Shown here in pieces: positions 1 to 6,277 of a stretch of DNA of 10,667 nt; the stretch's first letter is position 1, and each line of letters opens with the position of its first letter. Source of the stretch: Atopobiaceae bacterium (GTDB lineage Bacteria > Actinomycetota > Coriobacteriia > Coriobacteriales > Atopobiaceae); NCBI GenBank assembly GCA_017510875.1, contig JAFWLX010000193.1, positions 1-10,667 of the forward strand, given 5' to 3'. The translations under genes were made by a program, and so were the position numbers. Below the pieces are notes generated by a model. It ran no database searches. It saw only the letters and a program-made list of their open reading frames with translations, and was not told the DNA's origin.

Positions 1-289
1 CCAGGTTGTCGTCCTGTCCGGCAAGGACAAGGGCAAGCAGGGCGAGGTCCTCGTGGCCAAGCCTGCCGAGGGCAAGGTCATCGTTGAGGGTGTTGCCATC
101 GTCAAGAAGGCCACCCGTCCCAATGCCATGAACCAGCAGGGCGGCATCATCGAGCAGGAGGCGGCCATCGACGTCTCCAACGTGATGCTTGTCTGCCCCA
201 CCTGCGGCAAGCCCGCCCGCGTTGGCCACGCCAAGGACGGCGAGGGCAACAAGGTCCGCGTCTGCAAGAAGTGCGGCGCCCATTTCTAA
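1..289 (+). CDS. rplX: 50S ribosomal protein L24, 3' part (5' end outside window)
   Basis: This is the C-terminal ~95 residues of ribosomal protein L24, an early assembly protein of the large subunit. The frame is open from base 2 and begins inside the KOW motif ([15 protein letters not shown]), so only about 7-10 N-terminal residues should be missing for a family of ~100-105 residues. The middle holds the family signature with KKATRPN, and the C-terminus has two CxxC pairs (CPTCGK and CKKCG), the zinc-ribbon-like end seen in many bacterial L24 proteins. The gene ends in TAA and a hairpin terminator follows within 25 bases. Usually rplX runs directly into rplE and the rest of the spc operon. 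Here the operon stops and opposite-strand genes follow. Codon use is strongly biased to C/G-ending codons, as expected for a highly expressed gene. Confidence 0.97.
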   Translation, partial: QVVVLSGKDKGKQGEVLVAKPAEGKVIVEGVAIVKKATRPNAMNQQGGIIEQEAAIDVSNVMLVCPTCGKPARVGHAKDGEGNKVRVCKKCGAHF

Positions 290-311
290 GCCCCAGCTTC
301 CTAGCTGATTC

Positions 312-346
312 AAAGCCCCTTCCCGCATTTGACGGGGAGGGGTTTT
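312..346 (+). terminator. Rho-independent terminator after rplX, possibly bidirectional
   Basis: Arms at 312-325 and 333-346 pair over 14 bp with two G-T wobbles, around a 7-base loop (CATTTGA). The 3' arm ends in TTTT, followed by GCTTT. It lies 23 bases past the rplX stop. Read on the minus strand, the stem ends in GGGGCTTTG, so it may also stop transcription coming from the response-regulator gene that ends at 396, but the T tract on that side is short. Confidence 0.85.
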
Positions 347-395
347 GCTTTATCCCCAAAATCGGGTCGTCACTCGCGAGTTGAACAAGCATATC

Positions 396-1277
396 TCACG
401 CTCGCCAGCGGAGGGCGTGAGTAATGGCTGCGAGCGTTGGCTCGCCAAAGTCGTACTGGCTCATGTACTCGCCGTGAAAGCGGCGCCGCGCCTGCTCGTC
501 GCCTGCGAGGTAGTCGTAATAGTCGCAGCTCACACGGTCGCGGTCGATGCCGATATGCCCGTGGGTGCGCAAAAGGACATCTCCCAATCCCAAGCGCGTG
601 AGCGTGGTCTGCAGGTCCGAGATAAACACGCGCAGCTGGTTAGCGTAGGTAACGTTGCTGGGATTTTCGGGCCACAGGGCGTTGACCAGCTGTGGCGTGT
701 TGCACATGGCACCGTTTCGGTCGATGAGATATGCCAGCAGCGCCTTGGTCCGCGTGCGCCTGAAATGCACGGGCTCGCCGTCGCACCATACCTCGAAGAA
801 GCCAAAACACTGGACGTGCAGGCGCTTGCCTACCTGCTTGGAGTCCGCAGGCACGTCGCACGCCTGAGGTGTCTGGTGCTCCACCGACAAGCTCGTACCA
901 CGCAGGCCTTTCATCAGTCCCTGCTGGTGCCGCAGGTGTGCCAGCGCATCGCGCAAGCGGTTCTCTGTTACCGGTTTGAGCAGGTAGGCACTCGCGTAGA
1001 GCCCGAATGCCTGCAGGGCGTACTCCTCATGGCCAGTCACGAAGATAACGTCGCAATCTGCTTGCAGATCTCTGAGCTGCCGCGCCACATCCAGTCCGCT
1101 CACGTCGGGCATCTCCACATCGAGAAAGGCGACCTCTAGGGGCTGTTTCCGTGCGATGTCGAGCGCAACCCTGCCCGAGTCTGCCAGCAGATGCGTGCCG
1201 CTTGGGTCCACGCTTGCGAGGATTCTCACGAGTGCTTGGGCAACCAGCACATTGTCGTCGGCGGTTAGCGTGACCAT
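396..1277 (-). CDS. Response regulator, receiver domain with SARP/AfsR-like winged-helix output
   Basis: A 293-residue response regulator that should be phosphorylated by the kinase encoded just upstream and then act on DNA. Residues 1-118 form a receiver: acidic pair D7/D8, phospho-acceptor D53 in FLDVEMP, switch threonine T81 and conserved K101-P102. After a linker (about 119-150), residues 152-248 look like the winged helix of SARP/AfsR regulators (LLAYLIDRNGA, QLRVFISDLQTTL, then GIDRDRVSCDYYDY). Residues 250-293 resemble only the start of a bacterial transcriptional activator domain, so that part is short. I chose the ATG at 1277 because it overlaps the end of the kinase gene by 13 bases, has GGGAAAGGG about 7 bases upstream, and starts right before the receiver fold; an upstream ATG (1358) would add 27 residues that do not look like protein. 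It is the last gene of the minus-strand unit. Target genes are unknown. Confidence 0.93.
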   Translation of the reverse strand: MVTLTADDNVLVAQALVRILASVDPSGTHLLADSGRVALDIARKQPLEVAFLDVEMPDVSGLDVARQLRDLQADCDVIFVTGHEEYALQAFGLYASAYLLKPVTENRLRDALAHLRHQQGLMKGLRGTSLSVEHQTPQACDVPADSKQVGKRLHVQCFGFFEVWCDGEPVHFRRTRTKALLAYLIDRNGAMCNTPQLVNALWPENPSNVTYANQLRVFISDLQTTLTRLGLGDVLLRTHGHIGIDRDRVSCDYYDYLAGDEQARRRFHGEYMSQYDFGEPTLAAITHALRWRA

Positions 1278-2338
1278 GGCGAGCCCTTTCCCTGAGGTAT
1301 CAGCATAACGGCACGTGTTCCCTGCCCATTGCTGTGGATGGTCAGGGACCCTCCGCATAGTACGTCTAGACGCTCCCGTACGTTCTCGATGCCTCGGCTG
1401 GCGCGCGTGGACTGTTGGGCGGTGGTGCCGTCGGGCATGCCGGGACCATTGTCCTCTACCGTCACGCGCACCAAGTCGCCTTGGGATTCGGTCGTGACAA
1501 TCACAAAACCGCCTTCGCCCATTTGGCGCACGCCGTGGACAATGGCGTTTTCCACAAGAGGCTCGACGGAGAGCACCGGCAGCTCGAAGTCGATGATGCG
1601 CAGGTCATAGGCCACCTCGAAGGAACTGGCAGGATTGAGCTGCTCGAGGGCGAGGTAGCACTCTATGTGCTCGAGCTCCTGCTCGAAGGAGACGATGCGT
1701 GTGTTGGACAGCGCCTCGATGTTGCCACGAAGGTACCCTGCGAGGTCCTCGAGCCCGGATTCGACGAGCGTGGGGTCACTCTTGCAGAGCGAGCACAGCG
1801 CGGCGATGGAGTTGAAGAGAAAGTGCGGGCGCATCTGTTCGTGCAGGAGCGTGGCGCTGCGATCATTGAGCGTAAGCGCCCTGTGTCTGCGACGCACCGC
1901 TGAACGGCGCAGCAAGATGACGTGGGCAATGCCTGCAGACATTGTGAGTCCGAAGGTTATCGCGCTGGGCTCGTGTGCGGCGATTGCCCATATACCCGAG
2001 AGCCAAGAGGGCAGGAGCGTGCCGACGAGGGCGCCCCACGCCCAGCCTGCGTCTGGGGGTGTGCGTCGGGCGACGGCATAGCCGTACAGGGCAGCGGACA
2101 GAGGCGCGAGTGCTCTGGCGCACAGGCGCAGGGCAGACACCTGCGACAAGTTGCCCGTGAGCGTGTAGCACCATGCTGCCGTATGCAGGGCCGTGCTGGT
2201 GAAGGCGAGTATGCCTCCCACAAGTAAGGCCGCATCCTGTCGGGTGGTTGATTCGTGCAGTGCCGCCTCTACCATCAGCAGGGCGAGCGGTCCCATGCAA
2301 CCAATTTGCAGCCCGAGATAGAAGTGCGCATCCATCAT
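1265..2338 (-). CDS. Sensor histidine kinase, LytS/YpdA type (His_kinase + HATPase_c)
   Basis: A 357-residue membrane sensor kinase of the LytS-like class (His_kinase family PF06580). The N-terminal ~145 residues are hydrophobic with about five membrane segments (roughly 6-25, 36-57, 68-89, 99-121, 126-144) and little extracytoplasmic loop, so the signal is probably sensed in or near the membrane. The phospho-acceptor is H172 in EQMRPHFLFNSI. The ATPase domain shows the N box at N264 (EPLVENAIVHG), the G1 box DNGPGMP from D296, and a G2-like GIENVRERL near 317. The ATG at 2338 is chosen because it forms an ATGA overlap with the stop codon of the membrane-protein gene upstream; a second ATG follows at once. 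No good Shine-Dalgarno is visible, in keeping with translational coupling. The partner is the regulator starting at 1277. Ligand unknown. Confidence 0.94.
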   Translation of the reverse strand: MMDAHFYLGLQIGCMGPLALLMVEAALHESTTRQDAALLVGGILAFTSTALHTAAWCYTLTGNLSQVSALRLCARALAPLSAALYGYAVARRTPPDAGWAWGALVGTLLPSWLSGIWAIAAHEPSAITFGLTMSAGIAHVILLRRSAVRRRHRALTLNDRSATLLHEQMRPHFLFNSIAALCSLCKSDPTLVESGLEDLAGYLRGNIEALSNTRIVSFEQELEHIECYLALEQLNPASSFEVAYDLRIIDFELPVLSVEPLVENAIVHGVRQMGEGGFVIVTTESQGDLVRVTVEDNGPGMPDGTTAQQSTRASRGIENVRERLDVLCGGSLTIHSNGQGTRAVMLIPQGKGSPWSR

Positions 2339-3105
2339 GAGGCGAGATTTTCGAGCGTGTTGCAGGTCCGTAAGACGCAGGCTGTCGCACGACTCCATGT
2401 GACGAGGCGGACGATCTGCAGCGCCAGCACCAGCAGTGCGGCTCCCAGCAGGGCCAGGCTCCATGCTGCCAGCAGGTCCAGGCTGCTAGCGCTAAGCTCC
2501 GCAAAGAGCGTGGCCGCAGGCAGGATGATCAGGGCGAGGGAGCTGTCGAGCGAGACGATGGAGGCGATACTGGCGGCAATAAAGCGCTTGGCTGCGCGGC
2601 GGTTGGCGCGCGCCTGCTCAAGGACACCGCAGGATTCGAGTGTGAGGGCGCAGCCTTCGAGAGTCTCTCGTGTAGTAAGGGAGGGCAGAAGAGGCAGTAC
2701 GACCAGTCCAAGGAGACAGGAGAGTAAGCCTAACAATATCTGGGTGATGTCCAGAGATCCCGCTATCAGCCCGTCAAGCTGGATGGTGACGGGGCTGTCG
2801 ACGACCGTGGAGGCAGCAAAGACGATTATGCGGACCACATACCATGTGCGCGCACGCGCAAAGGCAAGACCTGAGGTAGCCAGGCGGGTGAGGGAGACGA
2901 GTGCCACGGCCCAGGAAGCGACGCCAACGACCTGTGCCGTCCATTGCAGGTAGGAAAGCACGTACGCAAGGTCGAGCGGCGACTCGTCTATGGCGGGAAT
3001 GAGTGAGACGAGGGTGAGGAGGGCGCAGAGGGCGTCGGCCGCGATGTCGACAACCATCGCCTGCCCCAGGCCTCTCAGCGTGTTGAAGCATATCGGTCTG
3101 CTCAC
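2335..3105 (-). CDS. Six-helix integral membrane protein of unknown function, coupled to the kinase
   Basis: A 256-residue protein I do not recognise. It is dominated by hydrophobic stretches at about 17-37, 56-74, 88-102, 121-141, 175-200 and 208-234, which suggests six membrane helices, with a charged cytoplasmic-looking loop around 143-174 (QARANRRAAKR). No catalytic motif, signal peptide or cysteine pattern stands out. The start is a GTG at 3105 with AAGGGGG placed about 5-7 bases upstream; an internal ATG (residue 17) is a weaker alternative because it cuts close to the first helix. Its TGA overlaps the kinase ATG by 4 bases, so the two are translated together and the protein may be an accessory sensor, transporter or modulator of the kinase; that role is inferred from position only. 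The opposite strand also has a long open frame, but without Shine-Dalgarno support or recognisable protein. Confidence 0.8.
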   Translation of the reverse strand: MSRPICFNTLRGLGQAMVVDIAADALCALLTLVSLIPAIDESPLDLAYVLSYLQWTAQVVGVASWAVALVSLTRLATSGLAFARARTWYVVRIIVFAASTVVDSPVTIQLDGLIAGSLDITQILLGLLSCLLGLVVLPLLPSLTTRETLEGCALTLESCGVLEQARANRRAAKRFIAASIASIVSLDSSLALIILPAATLFAELSASSLDLLAAWSLALLGAALLVLALQIVRLVTWSRATACVLRTCNTLENLAS

Positions 3106-3159
3106 GCCACCCCCTTCATGCGTACCTCATGCTACCCCCAAAGGCTCGATGTCGGGTGA

Positions 3160-3936
3160 TCACACAATTGGCAAAGCACAGGACCGTTCGGCGTTCTTTT
3201 TGAGCTGCATAAGGATTGTGAACTCTAGAACTATTGAACCAACCATCATGATGCCCGCATACACAAGGGCAACGGTTTGTATCGACGGGTCGTCCGGCGC
3301 CAGGATAAGCGGGTTCTTAACGGTCGCAGAGTCGTACAGGGTATGCCACAGCACAGGCAGAATCAGGCCAAGTCTCAGCCAACGTTTTGCGCCAGGCCTA
3401 CCCGTCTGCTTGCAGTATTTGTGCATGCCCAAACCAAGACCCATTATGGCGTCCAACACCATGTGCATGGCAAAGAGGGGCAGGCGTACCAGGGCGATAA
3501 AAACCTCGCCCTCTTCGCCGCCAGAATAGAGATACTCTTCCATGATGCAGAAGCCAAGGCCAACGGCCATGCCAATAAGAACGTATTCGTATACCTTAGC
3601 TGGCTTGACGATCTTGATGGCAATAAGGATGAAAATGAATTTAACGAACTCTTCGGTAAAACCTGCCAATAAAAAAGCACCCAGCAAGGAATTCGCGTAA
3701 ACATTAGGTGTAAGTTGCAGAATCGATACGCCAAGGAGCTTCTTTACTCCACCGCTAAAAAGAATGGCAAGGCCCGTAGAAAGCCAGGGAGCAACAAGAC
3801 CGAGTGCTACAGGGATGACGATCCTCCACCACGGTTTCATGGGCTCGGGAACTTCGCGCTTGTAGGCCCTGACAAAGAAGAAAGTGCACAGGCCGACTGA
3901 AAGCACTGGCGGTACGTAAACTAATACGTTGCTCAT
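3160..3936 (-). CDS. PrsW-family intramembrane metalloprotease
   Basis: A 258-residue polytopic membrane protein with the pattern of PrsW proteases (PF13367), which cut membrane proteins such as anti-sigma factors in site-1 proteolysis. Visible motifs: the paired glutamates E95-E96 in TEEFVKF (EExxK), a second acidic pair E133-E134 in GLGFCIMEEYLY, H158 in AMHMVLDAIMGLGLG, and H198 in LPVLWHTLYDS. These are the expected metal-binding or catalytic positions, so the enzyme should be active. About eight hydrophobic segments are present. The ATG at 3936 is preceded by GAGGAG at good spacing; the frame is open further upstream but without a better start. It lies 54 bases before the unknown membrane-protein gene with no clear terminator between, so it may be the first gene of the sensor unit. 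The substrate is unknown, and no sigma or anti-sigma factor is encoded in this window. Confidence 0.92.
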   Translation of the reverse strand: MSNVLVYVPPVLSVGLCTFFFVRAYKREVPEPMKPWWRIVIPVALGLVAPWLSTGLAILFSGGVKKLLGVSILQLTPNVYANSLLGAFLLAGFTEEFVKFIFILIAIKIVKPAKVYEYVLIGMAVGLGFCIMEEYLYSGGEEGEVFIALVRLPLFAMHMVLDAIMGLGLGMHKYCKQTGRPGAKRWLRLGLILPVLWHTLYDSATVKNPLILAPDDPSIQTVALVYAGIMMVGSIVLEFTILMQLKKNAERSCALPIV

Positions 3937-3974
3937 TGATACTCCTCGCTTATGTGACGTTTGCCCTCCCATGG

Positions 3975-4003
3975 GTTTGGCTGTACCAGCCGTATAGCCA
4001 AAC
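3975..4003. promoter_or_regulatory. 12-bp inverted repeat in the leader of the PrsW gene
   Basis: Arms GTTTGGCTGTAC (3975-3986) and GTATAGCCAAAC (3992-4003) are complementary at 11 of 12 positions around a 5-base spacer. It lies 39-67 bases before the PrsW ATG on the minus strand. It could be a DNA operator, for example for the adjacent XRE-type regulator, or a leader RNA hairpin. The symmetry is read directly; the function is inferred. Confidence 0.5.
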
Positions 4004-4095
4004 AAAGAACGCGTTGCTGCTATTTTCTTTGAAGGAAAGGAGGGGTGACCTCAGCAAAGTGTTTCATTACGTGACGGGTATTCTCGCGAGCATTC

Positions 4096-4121
4096 TTGAC
4101 TAATACGAATTTAGGTATAGT
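4096..4121 (+). promoter_or_regulatory. Candidate promoter of the XRE-receiver regulator
   Basis: TTGACT (4096-4101) resembles a -35 box and TATAGT (4116-4121) a -10 box, but the 14-base spacer is short; TAGATA at 4121-4126 would give 19. TTCTTG at 4093-4098 would give 17 bases to TATAGT but is a poor -35. The area is the most AT-rich in the window and about 80 bases before the start codon. Confidence 0.4.
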
Positions 4122-4131
4122 AGATATTCGT
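4105..4131. promoter_or_regulatory. Inverted repeat around the -10 of the XRE-receiver gene, candidate autoregulatory operator
   Basis: ACGAAT (4105-4110) and ATTCGT (4126-4131) are perfect inverted half-sites with a 15-base spacer that contains the TATAGT box. XRE-type repressors often bind such dyads over their own promoter. The symmetry is seen; binding by the encoded regulator is inferred. Confidence 0.4.
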
Positions 4132-4200
4132 TTAACCAAAACCGCATGTACTTCGAGGCGACAAAGCCATTCGCGTGGAGGGATGGATTAGCAAGGAGCC

Positions 4201-4791
4201 ATGGCAAACTACTTCGGAGAAACGCTGTGTCGTTTGAGAGCCGACAAGGGCCTCTCCCAGCAGCAGTTGGCGAATCGGCTGCACGTGACCCGTTCCGCGG
4301 TCGCGAACTGGGAAACCGGGCACCGATTGCCCAACGCCGCCATGATCTCCCAGATCGCCCGGGCGCTCAACTCAGATGCGGCATTTCTGCTCGCAGCTGC
4401 GGACGAATCCTACGGTGTTCCGAACGTCCTGCTGGTGGACGACAGCCCCATTGCCCTCGAAGGGGGTCTCACCGTTCTGCGGGAGGCGCTTCCGGGTGCA
4501 AACGTCGTCGGTCTCGCGAGCCCGGCAGAGGCTGTGCGCTATTTCAAGGGCAACCCGGTCGCGCTGGCGCTTTTGGACATCAAGCTGGGCAGAACCTGCG
4601 GGCTCGACCTGTGCCAAGAGCTCCTGCAAATCAGGCCGAACGCCAACATCGCCTACATCACCGCATACCCGGAATATTCCCTCGACGCGTGGAGCACCGA
4701 CGCCTGCGGCTTTATACTCAAGCCGTTGGAGGCAGAAGAAGTCCGCAAGCTCGTCCCCAAGCTGCGGCACCCCGCGCGAGGGCTGCTGTGA
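4201..4791 (+). CDS. Response regulator with inverted order: N-terminal XRE helix-turn-helix, C-terminal receiver
   Basis: A 196-residue regulator. Residues 5-60 are an HTH_XRE (Cro/C1) domain (GLSQQQLANRLHVTRSAVANWETG, here in two parts: recognition helix TRSAVANWE). Residues 74-190 are a receiver with acidic pair D80/D81 in LLVDDSP, phospho-acceptor D126 in ALLDIKLG, T154 and K174-P175, so all phosphorylation residues are present. Most response regulators have the receiver first; this order is uncommon. The ATG at 4201 is the only start that keeps the helix-turn-helix, since a TAG lies 4 codons upstream. Its AAGGAG ends only 2 bases before the ATG, with a second candidate GGAGGG about 18 bases upstream, so initiation may be inefficient. 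The stop overlaps the kinase GTG by 4 bases, which makes that kinase its partner. Likely targets are its own promoter and neighbouring genes, by inference. Confidence 0.93.
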   Translation: MANYFGETLCRLRADKGLSQQQLANRLHVTRSAVANWETGHRLPNAAMISQIARALNSDAAFLLAAADESYGVPNVLLVDDSPIALEGGLTVLREALPGANVVGLASPAEAVRYFKGNPVALALLDIKLGRTCGLDLCQELLQIRPNANIAYITAYPEYSLDAWSTDACGFILKPLEAEEVRKLVPKLRHPARGLL

Positions 4792-5999
4792 TAACGGAAC
4801 AGTATTTCTATGCAACACTGGATATGTCCGCGCTCCTGTTTGGGGCGTTCGGTCTGGTATTACGCTATATCGCCCGCGACGTCGAGCGATGGCCGAAGGG
4901 TTTGTGCATCTCCATCTTGATATCGACGATTGCCTGCGCGACGGTCGACCTTTTGGGATACGGCGCCGAGCAGGCCGACGCGCCGTATGCGTTGATGCTT
5001 GCCCAGGGCCTTGCCGAAACGCTGATGGCCCCGATCCCCTCTTTGCTCGTGTTCGCGTATTTTGTCTACTGCAGCGGGAGAGACTACCGAAAGAACGCGG
5101 TCGTGCGCGCCGAATGCGTTCTTACCGGCGCTCTGATCGTTGCGGGGTGCCTGGCAAAGCTGAGCGGGGAAGCGCGCATCGTTGCTGGTCAAGAGCCCCA
5201 TTTCGGGCCGAGGATTGCCTTGGCCTTCGCCTCGATGATCGCGCTTGAGGCAATCAGCCTGATTGCGCTTATCCGGTACTGGAAAGACATGACGCCCGTG
5301 CAGGGCATCACGTTCCTGGCTTGCTTTCTCGCAACGCCGTCCATTCAGGTCATTCTCGTGGAGCTGCTTCTTTCGATTGACCTGGTCCGTCGCTACTTGG
5401 ACCAGAAGGAAGAGACCGCGCAGGAACGAGCGCGCGTCGCTGTCCTGCAGATGCGGCCCCATTTCATCCACAACACGCTGACAAGCATCTACTACCTCAT
5501 TGCCAAGGACTCCAAAAAAGCTCAGCAGACCACGCTGGACTTTTCCCGCTACCTGCAGAACAAATTCGAGGCCATCGCAGAAGAGGGCACGATCCCCTTT
5601 GAAAAGGAGCTGGAGCACACGAGGGCGTACCTCGCGGTGGAGCAGGCTTGCTACGAGGGGCGGGTGTTCGTGGAGTTCGACACGCCAGTCACGTCATTTA
5701 ACGTTCCGCCCCTCACGCTGCAGCCCATCGTGGAAAATGCCGTAAAGCACGGCATGGACCCGGATTCGGGGCTGCTGCACATCTTCGTTGCCACGCGCGA
5801 CTTGGAGCGCGGTGTGCAGATCACCGTGGAGGACAACGGCCCGGGCTTCACGGCGCCCGATGGCGAGGGTCCTCACTTCGCCCTCGACAACGTCCGCGAG
5901 CGGCTGAAAGTGCAGTGCGGCGGCACGCTTGAAATTGCAGACCGCGAAACAGGCGGCGCAAGGGTGGTAGTTTTCATCCCCCGGGAGTCCAAAAGGTAG
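4788..5999 (+). CDS. Sensor histidine kinase, LytS/YpdA type, partner of the XRE-receiver regulator
   Basis: A 403-residue membrane kinase. About six membrane segments fill residues 11-201, followed by a short coiled region (QKEETAQERARVAVL) and the His_kinase domain with H225 in QMRPHFIHNTL; the usual HFLFN is HFIHN here. The ATPase domain carries N317 in QPIVENAVKHG, G1 box DNGPGF from D349 and a LDNVRERL G2 region near 367. The start is the GTG at 4788, which makes a GTGA overlap with the regulator stop and has GAGGG 5 bases upstream; the frame is open much further upstream but that part is antisense-like and overlaps the regulator. It shares the C-terminal plan with the kinase at 1265-2338, but the sensor halves differ, so the two likely respond to different signals. 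No terminator is visible between its TAG and the following repeat. Confidence 0.95.
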   Translation: MITEQYFYATLDMSALLFGAFGLVLRYIARDVERWPKGLCISILISTIACATVDLLGYGAEQADAPYALMLAQGLAETLMAPIPSLLVFAYFVYCSGRDYRKNAVVRAECVLTGALIVAGCLAKLSGEARIVAGQEPHFGPRIALAFASMIALEAISLIALIRYWKDMTPVQGITFLACFLATPSIQVILVELLLSIDLVRRYLDQKEETAQERARVAVLQMRPHFIHNTLTSIYYLIAKDSKKAQQTTLDFSRYLQNKFEAIAEEGTIPFEKELEHTRAYLAVEQACYEGRVFVEFDTPVTSFNVPPLTLQPIVENAVKHGMDPDSGLLHIFVATRDLERGVQITVEDNGPGFTAPDGEGPHFALDNVRERLKVQCGGTLEIADRETGGARVVVFIPRESKR

Positions 6000-6277
6000 G
6001 CATGCCGTTGGGCGTCACAGAACGTGAACCCCGATGCGCGCCGGCCTGCGAAAGGGCTGGGCGTGGGCGTCGCCGTGGCTGGTGTTTCGCTTCTGTTGCA
6101 CCCCGTGTGCTCCAATGGGGCGTGCTGGTGTTGGGTGCAGCTCGAACGCGGGAAGAGGCGAACATGGCAGGAAATAAACATAGGCTCGAGACGCGGTGTG
6201 TCGGGACGGTCGGCGGCGGTCCATGGGGCCGCCCCTTTGCATTGCGTGTGGGCGGGAAGACACGGAAGGGCGTGGCA
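6000..6277 (+). promoter_or_regulatory. Upstream region of the C11 peptidase gene
   Basis: 278 bases with no separate gene that I can support. It contains the first copy of the 84-bp direct repeat, then AAGAGG and an ATG at 6164 that stays in frame with the peptidase, a GC-rich dyad (GGCGGC 6212-6217 with GCCGCC 6228-6233, then CCTTTGC), and the Shine-Dalgarno GGAAGGG at 6264-6270. The dyad could act as an attenuator, but is modest. Confidence 0.5.
6052..6135 (+). repeat. Direct repeat, copy 1 (upstream of C11 peptidase)
   Basis: 84 bases that match 9378-9461 at 73 positions without a gap (87%). Likeness continues weakly to a purine-rich stretch and a GAACATG start (ATG at 6164) at nearly the same distance as in copy 2. 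It contains the tandem hexamer GGGCGTGGGCGT and two GTGTT blocks. It probably carries a shared promoter or control site, or marks the 5' remnant of a lost CPBP gene. Confidence 0.85.

Larger units (their letters stand above)
3937..4200. promoter_or_regulatory. Divergent control region between the two sensor units
   Basis: 264 bases without a gene, more AT-rich than the flanks. It must carry the promoters for the PrsW gene (minus) and the XRE-receiver regulator (plus). It holds a 12-bp inverted repeat in the PrsW leader, a candidate promoter on the plus strand and an inverted repeat around its -10, each listed separately. There is also a perfect 8-bp palindrome CTCGCGAG at 4083-4090. Confidence 0.7.

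Noticed and set aside
395..421. CTCACGC / GCGTGAG inverted repeat at the 3' end of the SARP-like regulator
   Set aside because: Only 7 bp and without a T tract on the minus strand; the hairpin at 312-346 is the better terminator.
345..1139. Long open frame of 264 codons on the plus strand
   Set aside because: It is antisense to the response regulator, whose minus-strand frame has full receiver and winged-helix motifs. The plus-strand product shows no family pattern and has no ribosome site.
4083..4090. CTCGCGAG palindrome, also at 373-380 and inside the XRE-receiver gene near 4515
   Set aside because: Three copies of an 8-base GC palindrome in a GC-rich window, one within coding sequence, is too little to call an operator.
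4146..4787. Upstream extension of the second kinase, with an ATG at 4146
   Set aside because: The added ~214 codons overlap the XRE-receiver gene in another frame and read as arginine-rich shadow sequence. The GTG at 4788 with GAGGG and stop-start overlap is much better.
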